A stretch of 12,948 nt of DNA from Cyanobacteria bacterium UBA7694. GTDB lineage: Bacteria > Cyanobacteriota > Sericytochromatia > UBA7694. The stretch lies in NCBI GenBank assembly GCA_002482705.1, contig DLGM01000135.1:1-12948 (forward strand), given 5' to 3'. Shown in pieces: positions 1 to 5,084 of this stretch (positions within the stretch are counted from its first letter, which is position 1; every line of letters starts with the position of its first letter). The notes beneath the pieces were generated by a model. The model had not been told where the DNA came from. It saw only the letters and a program-made list of their open reading frames with translations, and ran no database searches. Made by a program: the position numbers and the translations under genes.

Positions 1-65
1 CGAATCGCGAACAGCGAGACTGGCCCAGTTGCCTGAATTTCAAAGTGATGGTGATGGCTGCCCAT
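1..65 (-). CDS. Possible 5' end of an unknown gene with a His-rich N-terminus (partial)
   Basis: Reading leftward from the ATG at 65 gives MGSHHHHFEIQATGPVSLFA, still open at the window edge. An in-frame ATG at 74 would add MHI. Four consecutive His (CAT CAC CAT CAC) at the very N-terminus could bind metal, but only 21 residues are visible and no family can be assigned. The gene would lie in the same orientation as tatC, about 200 bp downstream of it. No clear Shine-Dalgarno precedes either ATG. The competing reading is a plus-strand gene tail ending at the TAA at 65-67 (residues ...LPEFQSDGDGCP), which uses rarer Arg codons. I prefer the minus reading but with little confidence. Confidence 0.3.
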   Translation of the reverse strand, partial: MGSHHHHFEIQATGPVSLFAI

Positions 66-79
66 AATGTGCATGAGGG

Positions 80-245
80 GAGCGACTACCCTATGGTCTG
101 GAAAACAAAAGTGCAGCGGAGCGCCGGAGTGTATCACCCACTCGTGGTACACGGAAGGAAATATGCGTAGGGACGGCACCTCATGGGCTTTCGCCCGCCA
201 GCCCCAAAAACCGGCAATCCAGGGGCGTAAACAAGGGCTGGGCAA
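80..245 (+). ncRNA. Candidate structured RNA of unknown family in the spacer after tatC
   Basis: No convincing gene fills 75-271, but the stretch folds well. A 9-bp stem pairs 129-137 with 144-152 around a 6-nt loop. An enclosing 6-bp helix pairs 89-94 with 167-172. A short hairpin pairs 185-188 with 193-196. A 7-bp helix pairs 198-204 with 235-241. Two of these helices contain a U-G pair when read on the plus strand, and those pairs would be A-C mismatches on the minus strand, so a plus-strand transcript is favoured. A CATAAT at 63-68 could serve as a -10 with a start near 76, though no -35 is visible. The GNRA-like loop GAAA in the 185-196 hairpin appears only on the minus strand, which argues the other way. 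I compared it from memory with SRP RNA, RNase P RNA, tmRNA, 6S RNA and common riboswitches and recognised none. Confidence 0.3.
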
Positions 246-271
246 GCGATATAAATACTGCACCTTGACCT

Positions 272-1045
272 CTAGGAGGATGACTCCTGTGGACGACGCA
301 CCAGTTCCACAAACCACATTAAAATTAAGCCCGATTCAAAGAGCAGAATTAACATGCCAGCCAAAATACTTTGGGTAAATACATCCACCGTAGGGGTAAT
401 CATCGCTGACACCACAAAGCTACCAAAATAAGCATAACGGCGTTGGCTCGCCAGGGTAGCCCGGGCCAATATACCCAATAAATTGAGCACCAACAGCACA
501 ATCGGGATTTGAAACATCAGGCCCGTCACCACCAGCAATACAGACGTAAAGTCGATATAACGGCCAATCGAAATCATCGGCTGAATGCCTTGGGGGATAA
601 AACCAATCAAAAATTTGACGCTGATGGGCAGCAGAGTAAAATAGGCAAAACATACCCCCAGAGTAAACAGCACATAACTCATGACCACCACCGGGAAAAT
701 CATCAAGCGCTGACGCCGGGTCAAAGCTGGCCCCACAAACCAGTGAATTTCACGCAGAATGACAGGCAAGCCTAGGAAAATACCGATCATGATCGACAGG
801 CGCAATACGGCCATCAACCCTTCTTCTACCGCCAAGGTATTAAACGTCACGTGGGGTACCGGACGACGCAGCAAATCGAGCATTAGCTGATGCTGAGAGA
901 AACCAATAGCCGAACCAATCACCACCGCCACCACCGAGATCACCAGGGCTCGCCGCAGCTCACCCAAATGGTCCACAAAGGTCATCTCATGCAAATTCTC
1001 CGCAGGAGCGGACGCTTCTGGCGGCAAAAGCTGGGTATCACTCAT
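272..1045 (-). CDS. tatC: Sec-independent (twin-arginine) protein translocase subunit TatC
   Basis: TatC is the polytopic inner-membrane receptor of the Tat pathway. It recognises twin-arginine signal peptides and works with TatA/TatB to export folded proteins. The 257 residues match the family length and give six hydrophobic segments. The signature HLGELRRAL lies at 26-34. The family pattern of an acidic residue before TM2, then W-F-x-x-P-A-L-x-x-R-Q-R, is seen around 102-112. The late periplasmic/TM5 motif TPTVDVFTQS is present near 218-227. The ATG start has AGGAGG at 1053-1058, seven bases upstream. It overlaps the end of the upstream methyltransferase gene by ATGA, so the two are translationally coupled. 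No tatA or tatB is in the window. Confidence 0.95.
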   Translation of the reverse strand: MSDTQLLPPEASAPAENLHEMTFVDHLGELRRALVISVVAVVIGSAIGFSQHQLMLDLLRRPVPHVTFNTLAVEEGLMAVLRLSIMIGIFLGLPVILREIHWFVGPALTRRQRLMIFPVVVMSYVLFTLGVCFAYFTLLPISVKFLIGFIPQGIQPMISIGRYIDFTSVLLVVTGLMFQIPIVLLVLNLLGILARATLASQRRYAYFGSFVVSAMITPTVDVFTQSILAGMLILLFESGLILMWFVELVRRPQESSS

Positions 1046-1809
1046 GAGCGGGCCTCCTGCTGACGTACATATTCATGGACCAGCATGGCCGCAGCGGTAC
1101 TGACATTGAGGGAATCAACCCCCATACGGATCGGAATGGCCAAGCGCACATCGGCCTGTGCCAACAATTCGGCCTCAATGCCCTGCCCTTCACTGCCCAA
1201 AATCAGGGCACAGCGCTCGGGAAAGGCGTAGTTAAACGAGGTATAGGTGCCATCGGCTACGGCTGCCACCAGCGTAAAACCTTCATTTTTGAGTTGCGCT
1301 AAGGCCTGATGATCGGCCTGCTGAAAAATCGGGGTGCGCAGACAAGACCCCATCGAGCCACGCACCACTTTAGGGTGAAAGGGATCAACGGTTTGATTCA
1401 AAGCGCGCACACCCTGCAAATGCATGGCGTCGGCCAAACGTACCAGTGCGCCAAAGTTGCCCGGATCCTGCACGCCACCGGCAATCAGTTGACAGGGCCA
1501 GGCTCCGGCCCGGATGCTCACGGCCTGTTGACGGCAGACAGCCACAACTGTAGGCGGGCTGCTGAGAGTGGTCGCTTTGGCCATCACGGCTTCGGGAACC
1601 TCAAAGGATTCACGCGCTCTCTCAGCCAGTTCAGAACGGCGCAACCCCGCTGTATACAACAGCAACTCAGGCTGGAAACCCGCAGCCAAAGCTTCTGCAA
1701 CGAGGGTTTCCCCTTCGACCAAAAAACGTTGTTCTTGGTCACGGCATTTTTTCTGGTGCAAGCTGCGCACAAATTTAATTTTGGGGTTGGTAGGGCTGGT
1801 CAATTGCAT
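1042..1809 (-). CDS. TrmH/SpoU-family RNA 2'-O-ribose methyltransferase
   Basis: This 255-residue protein is a SPOUT-class, SAM-dependent RNA methyltransferase, probably acting on 23S rRNA like RlmB/TsnR-type members. The exact target cannot be read from sequence. The N-terminal substrate-binding part has the typical LHQKKCRDQEQRFLVEGETL (17-36). Catalytic motif 1 is DPGNFGALVRLADA (115-128), with the Asn and Arg of the knot active site. The family's K-V-V-R-G-S-M-G-S stretch spans 147-155. Motif 2 is ILGSEGQGI (203-211) and motif 3 is IPIRMGVDSLNVSTAAA (225-241). Its start codon at 1809-1807 lacks a strong Shine-Dalgarno. An extended -10 lies only about ten bases upstream, so the mRNA leader may be just a few bases. 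It is followed immediately by tatC. Confidence 0.93.
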   Translation of the reverse strand: MQLTSPTNPKIKFVRSLHQKKCRDQEQRFLVEGETLVAEALAAGFQPELLLYTAGLRRSELAERARESFEVPEAVMAKATTLSSPPTVVAVCRQQAVSIRAGAWPCQLIAGGVQDPGNFGALVRLADAMHLQGVRALNQTVDPFHPKVVRGSMGSCLRTPIFQQADHQALAQLKNEGFTLVAAVADGTYTSFNYAFPERCALILGSEGQGIEAELLAQADVRLAIPIRMGVDSLNVSTAAAMLVHEYVRQQEARS

Positions 1810-1818
1810 ATGTGCTTC

Positions 1819-1827
1819 ATTCTAGCA
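1819..1827 (-). promoter_or_regulatory. Extended -10 for the SpoU methyltransferase-tatC operon
   Basis: On the minus strand the sequence reads TGC then TAGAAT, an extended -10 with 5 of 6 consensus bases. No good -35 is seen 16-18 bases upstream. Transcription would begin near 1812, only a few bases before the ATG at 1809. It interleaves with the opposing vWA-gene promoter. Confidence 0.4.
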
Positions 1828-1832
1828 ACTTG

Positions 1833-1841
1833 TGCCATACT
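1833..1841 (+). promoter_or_regulatory. Possible extended -10 for the vWA/TPR operon
   Basis: TGC followed by CATACT (4 of 6 consensus) forms a weak extended -10 whose predicted start point, near 1848, coincides with the ATG at 1849. CATAC also forms an inverted repeat with GTATG at 1847-1851. The -35 region is poor. Confidence 0.3.
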
Positions 1842-1848
1842 GATGGGT

Positions 1849-3000
1849 ATGAAATGGCCGTTTTTCGCCCTGATACTTGTACCTGTTTGCCTTGGCGGCC
1901 TGTTATTGCCCCGCCTCAATTTTTTACAGTTGGGGCAGCCCTTGGGACTGCTGGCTCTGATGCTGATCCCGGTCGTGCTCTGGCTGCTGCGTCACTGGCT
2001 GCGGCAACAACAGCACAGCCTCCATCAATTGATTGATAGCTGGTTATTGCCCCGCCTCCATACCCAAGGCAGTTATCGCCCCCTGCTGATTGCCCGCAGC
2101 ATTCTGTTGATGGCAATGATTGCCTGTCTGGCGATGGCACTGGCTCGCCCCCAAGGCAACATTGTCGCCGGAGAACAGGAACAATCCGGGATTGATCTAT
2201 TGTTTGCCCTGGATGTCTCCGACAGCAGCCGGGCCACCGACGTCCATCCCAGCCGCCTAGAGGCCTCTAAATATTTGGTGCGTCAAATGTTGCAGCAACT
2301 CACCAGCGACCGGGTCGGACTGATTGTCTTTACCAATGAAGCGGCCCCCGTGGCCCCCCTGACCACCGATTATGGTGCTTTAGACACGATTCTGAACGAT
2401 ATTACCCCTGGCTTTTTACCCTCCCGTGGAACCCAAATTGGGGCCGCCATCACTGCCGCCGAAAAACGTTTTGCCAAGTCGGGCGATACCGGCAAGATTC
2501 TTGTGATTATTAGCGACGGGGAAAACCAAGACCCCGATTCCCTCAATGCCGCCTTGGGCACCCTGGCAAAAAAAGACTGGATTGTGTTTACCATTGGGGC
2601 AGGTACTCCCCAGGGAGCCCGGATCCCCGTAGAAGATCCGATCTTTTCACGGCTGATCTATAAACGCTACCCCACCGAAGGGGGCGAAGAAGTGATCACC
2701 AAACTCGATGAAGCCACATTAAAACGCTTGGCTGAACGGGGCCGGGGCAAATATCTCCCCATCCAAAAGGCAAACCAATTGCCCAAACTCATTGAGCAGG
2801 CCCGCAGTACCCTGCAAAAACAGAGCTTCAGCAGTAGCAGCCTCACACGGGAAGAGCGTTTCCAAGCTTGGTTATTGCTTGCCCTGCTCTTGTTTACCCT
2901 TGAACGCAGCATCGTCCTTTGGGAAAATAGATGGCAGCAGGTACTGCAGCACTGGCCGGGGAAATTACCCCGCCGATCTTCGGAGGTTTCCAATGGCTGA
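1849..3000 (+). CDS. BatB-like membrane protein with von Willebrand factor A domain
   Basis: The protein has 383 residues from the ATG at 1849; an ATG at 1843 would add two. Hydrophobic segments at about 5-20, 30-48 and 82-98 precede a vWA domain at roughly 113-320. A final membrane segment lies near 338-352, so the vWA domain is anchored at both ends as in Bat (aerotolerance-type) proteins. The metal-site motif DVSDS is at 122-126, followed by the BatA/B hallmark D-V-H-P-S-R-L-E-A-S-K (131-141). DRVGLIVFTNEA (154-165), PLTTDY (170-175), the GTQIG loop (194-198) and SDGENQD (222-228) also fit. The residue after DVSDS is Ser rather than the usual Met. Family members are thought to assemble with TPR partners and MoxR ATPases in envelope stress functions. 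It overlaps the TPR gene by 8 bp. The reading frame stays open upstream to 1309, but that part is antisense to the methyltransferase gene. Confidence 0.88.
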   Translation: MKWPFFALILVPVCLGGLLLPRLNFLQLGQPLGLLALMLIPVVLWLLRHWLRQQQHSLHQLIDSWLLPRLHTQGSYRPLLIARSILLMAMIACLAMALARPQGNIVAGEQEQSGIDLLFALDVSDSSRATDVHPSRLEASKYLVRQMLQQLTSDRVGLIVFTNEAAPVAPLTTDYGALDTILNDITPGFLPSRGTQIGAAITAAEKRFAKSGDTGKILVIISDGENQDPDSLNAALGTLAKKDWIVFTIGAGTPQGARIPVEDPIFSRLIYKRYPTEGGEEVITKLDEATLKRLAERGRGKYLPIQKANQLPKLIEQARSTLQKQSFSSSSLTREERFQAWLLLALLLFTLERSIVLWENRWQQVLQHWPGKLPRRSSEVSNG

Positions 3001-3853
3001 ACGCATAGCCCTTTTCGCCCTGATGGCGCTCTTACTTCAAAGTGCTTGGAGCTGGCCCTGGGAAGGGTATTGGGCCAATCGCCAAGGCCTCGAAGCTTTT
3101 AGCCAGCAAAAATACGCCACCAGCAGCCGTTATTTTGAAAAGGCCCTCCAGGCCGCCCCTCAGGATCCCCGTCTGCACTACAATCTGGGCAACGCCCGCC
3201 ACCAGGAAAAACAATTCAGTTCAGCAATTGAAGCCTACCGCCAAGCCCTGCGCTGGAGTGAAAGCAGCACCCCTGAAGAACGAGCCAGCACCTATTACAA
3301 TCTGGGCAATAGCTATTTCCGTCTCGGCCAGGAAGGGGAACCAGAAGCGCAGTGGAAACAAGCCGTTGAAGCCTATGACCGCGCCCTTGAACTCAATCCC
3401 AACGACGGGGATGCAGCCAAAAATCGTGCGTTTGTTGAGCAACAGCTTGAACAACTCAAACAACAAAAGAATCCCAACCCCTCACAAGGGGAAGATCCCC
3501 AAGGAGGCAAAGGGCAACAGGGCAATAACCCACCGCCAGAACAGCAAACCAATCCGGGTTCAGAAGACGGCAACCAGAATGCGCCTGGCAATACGGCGGC
3601 AGATCAGCCCCCCCAGGAAGCCCCGCCCCCGGAGCACCCCTTCCGGGAAGAGGATATTACCAATGCCTTACAATCCCTTGAGCAGGATGAGCGCAACCAT
3701 CGCAATGGCCGCTATTTCCAACGCTTTCCCAATCAGCCTCCCGCCCCGGAGCAAAACCTGTTTAACCTGAGCCCTGAAGAACTCATGAGCCTCAGCCCTG
3801 AAGAACTACAACAAAAGTTGCAGGGCAATACCCCCCCTGCCCGCGACTGGTAA
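2993..3853 (+). CDS. BatC-like TPR protein with signal peptide and disordered linker
   Basis: The start is the ATG at 2993, with CGGAGG six bases upstream, giving 286 residues; the frame is open further upstream but only inside the vWA gene. Residues 1-20 form a signal peptide or N-terminal anchor. Tetratricopeptide repeats occupy about 24-145, with the typical YNLGNARHQEKQFSSAIEAY and YYNLGNSYFRL signatures and a last repeat ending ALELNPND. Residues 153-216 are Gln/Asn/Pro/Gly-rich and probably disordered. A conserved-looking tail carries an 8-residue tandem repeat LSPEELMS/LSPEELQQ. This matches BatC/BatE-like partners of vWA Bat proteins, acting at the periplasmic face of the membrane. 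The 8-bp overlap with the vWA gene implies coupled translation. BatA, BatD, MoxR and DUF58 genes are absent from this window. Confidence 0.85.
   Translation: MAERIALFALMALLLQSAWSWPWEGYWANRQGLEAFSQQKYATSSRYFEKALQAAPQDPRLHYNLGNARHQEKQFSSAIEAYRQALRWSESSTPEERASTYYNLGNSYFRLGQEGEPEAQWKQAVEAYDRALELNPNDGDAAKNRAFVEQQLEQLKQQKNPNPSQGEDPQGGKGQQGNNPPPEQQTNPGSEDGNQNAPGNTAADQPPQEAPPPEHPFREEDITNALQSLEQDERNHRNGRYFQRFPNQPPAPEQNLFNLSPEELMSLSPEELQQKLQGNTPPARDW
3767..3808 (+). repeat. Short coding tandem repeat (24-bp unit, about 1.75 copies)
   Basis: The unit CTGAGCCCTGAAGAACTC plus six bases is repeated almost exactly in the 3' end of the TPR gene. It encodes LSPEEL twice, eight residues apart. Nearly identical codons suggest a recent slip duplication. 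Confidence 0.7.
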
Positions 3854-3863
3854 GGAACCCCTG

Positions 3864-4643
3864 ATGCAAACCTTAGTCACGACCACCCTTGAGAACAACA
3901 CCGCAACCCTCACCCTGCAACGCCCCGAGCGCTTGAATGCCCTGAGTATTCCCCTGATGGAAGCCCTGACCACCGCCCTGCAAGCGGCCGATCAGGACCC
4001 ACAAGTCAAGGTCATCGTCCTCACCGGCAGCGGCCCCAAAGCCTTTTGTGCCGGGGCCGATATCGACGGGTTTTACAACGAGGCCCAGGGCACGATGGAT
4101 GAACACAATTTCCGTGAAAAGCTGGTTCTGCTGCTCGAAACACTGATGCGCAGCCAGAAACCGACCCTTGCCCGCGTCAACGGTTTTGCCCTCGGCGGAG
4201 GGTTTGGTCTGGCCATGGCCTGTGATTTGGTCGTGGCCGCTGACAGTGCCCGGTTTGGCACCCCAGAGGTCAATATTGGCCTCTTTCCAATGGTAATTAT
4301 GCCGGTCCTGTACCGCAGCATTGGGCGCAAAGCCCTGATGGAACTAATGCTGACGGGGGATAAAATCACCGCCGAAGCGGCCAAAGAACTGGGTTTTGTG
4401 AATCACGTGGTGCCGGCTGCTGAACTCGACGCAAAAGTCGCTGAACTGGCGGCCAAGATTTCCGGCAAAAGTGGCTCGACTCTGCGTCTTGGGCGCGAGG
4501 CCTTTCATACCATGGCCGATATGCCCCTCTCCGATGCCCTGCGCTACCTCAAACAAATGCTGTCCCAAAATCTGCACACCCCTGATGCCCGTGAAGGGCT
4601 ACAGGCCTTTTTAGAAAAACGTCCCCCCATCTGGAACAGTTAA
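3864..4643 (+). CDS. Enoyl-CoA hydratase/isomerase (crotonase) family protein
   Basis: The 259 residues span a full single-domain crotonase, whose members hydrate, isomerise or hydrolyse acyl-CoA thioesters in the cytoplasm. The oxyanion-hole segments are AFCAGADI (60-67) and NGFALGGGFGLAMACDLVVA (106-125). FGTPEVNIGLFP (131-142) carries Glu135, equivalent to Glu164 of rat mitochondrial hydratase. The second hydratase Glu (rat Glu144) is replaced by Gly115, so true hydratase activity is doubtful; an isomerase or other crotonase reaction is more likely. The C-terminal DAREGLQAFLEKRPPIW is a typical family ending. The ATG has AAGGA about eight bases upstream, and the gene starts 10 bp after the TPR gene, so it is in the same operon. 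Substrate is unknown. Confidence 0.9.
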   Translation: MQTLVTTTLENNTATLTLQRPERLNALSIPLMEALTTALQAADQDPQVKVIVLTGSGPKAFCAGADIDGFYNEAQGTMDEHNFREKLVLLLETLMRSQKPTLARVNGFALGGGFGLAMACDLVVAADSARFGTPEVNIGLFPMVIMPVLYRSIGRKALMELMLTGDKITAEAAKELGFVNHVVPAAELDAKVAELAAKISGKSGSTLRLGREAFHTMADMPLSDALRYLKQMLSQNLHTPDAREGLQAFLEKRPPIWNS

Positions 4644-4667
4644 CCCCCCGTCGCCTGGAGGCCTCTT

Positions 4668-5084
4668 ATGTACCGCTTTTTGATTGTGCTCAGTTGTTTA
4701 GTATTGGCCTGTGCTCCCCAGCAGGAAAAATCCGATCAAGCACCGGCAGCGGAAACTGCACAGGTGCAAAGTCTGTCAGCCCAAGCGGCAGCCCCCCTCT
4801 TGAAACAGGACAGCAGCATTCGTTATTTGGATGTGCGTACACCCGGAGAATTTAATAGCGGCCACATTGCCGGAGCCCAAAACATCGATTGGAATGGTCC
4901 CGACTTTGCCACCGCCGTTGCCACTCTGGATAAAAACCAGCCCTACTTTGTCTATTGTGCATCCGGGCGACGCAGCAGTGAAGCAGTGGCCAAAATGCAA
5001 GCGCTGGGTTTTAAGCGTCTTTACAACCTCGAAGGGGGCATTCAGAGCTGGCAAAGTCAAGGGCTGCCCACCACCGCCCCTTAG
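4668..5084 (+). CDS. Rhodanese-domain lipoprotein
   Basis: This 138-residue protein starts with a lipoprotein signal, MYRFLIVLSCLVLAC, where the lipobox LVLA-C puts the lipidated Cys at 15. A flexible Ala/Gln linker runs to about residue 40. A single rhodanese domain follows: YLDVRTPGEFNSGHIAGAQNI (53-73) and an active-site loop with Cys97 in CASGRRS, the six-residue loop of sulfur-transferring rhodaneses. It ends with the family's LEGGIQSWQSQGLP. It would be membrane-tethered outside the cytoplasm and handle sulfane sulfur. TGGAGG at 4656-4661 serves as Shine-Dalgarno. It is last in the plus-strand run. Its TAG overlaps the TAA of the convergent dikinase gene in the four bases TTAG. Confidence 0.92.
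   Translation: MYRFLIVLSCLVLACAPQQEKSDQAPAAETAQVQSLSAQAAAPLLKQDSSIRYLDVRTPGEFNSGHIAGAQNIDWNGPDFATAVATLDKNQPYFVYCASGRRSSEAVAKMQALGFKRLYNLEGGIQSWQSQGLPTTAP

Noticed and set aside
15..30. GACTGGCCC resembling part of the SAM-I riboswitch core
   Set aside because: The following conserved GATGAAACCCGGCAACC-like segment and the k-turn are absent.
144..160. GTGGTACACGG resembling a T-box antiterminator, and CGGAAGG resembling the SRP RNA tip
   Set aside because: Neither the flanking T-box specifier structures nor the SRP asymmetric loop sequence (AGCAG) is present.
67..378. Plus-strand 103-codon open frame across the left spacer and the tatC 3' end
   Set aside because: No family resemblance, erratic codon use, no Shine-Dalgarno, and it runs antisense into tatC.
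1309..1848. Upstream 180-codon extension of the vWA gene
   Set aside because: It is antisense to the conserved motifs of the SpoU methyltransferase and has no homology-like character; the vWA gene's hydrophobic N-terminus begins at 1849.
2792..2992. Upstream extension of the TPR gene
   Set aside because: It lies out of frame inside the vWA gene, and the ATG at 2993 has a good Shine-Dalgarno and is followed by a signal peptide.
3381..3412. Possible tRNA or small RNA in the long plus-strand operon
   Set aside because: No cloverleaf, T-loop or terminator could be found; the sequence is fully explained by the last TPR repeat.
3042..3770. Long plus-strand open frame of 242 codons inside the TPR gene
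   Set aside because: Composition is Lys/Pro/Ile-biased from the shifted reading of Gln/Asn/Pro codons, and the TPR motifs are clear in the true frame.
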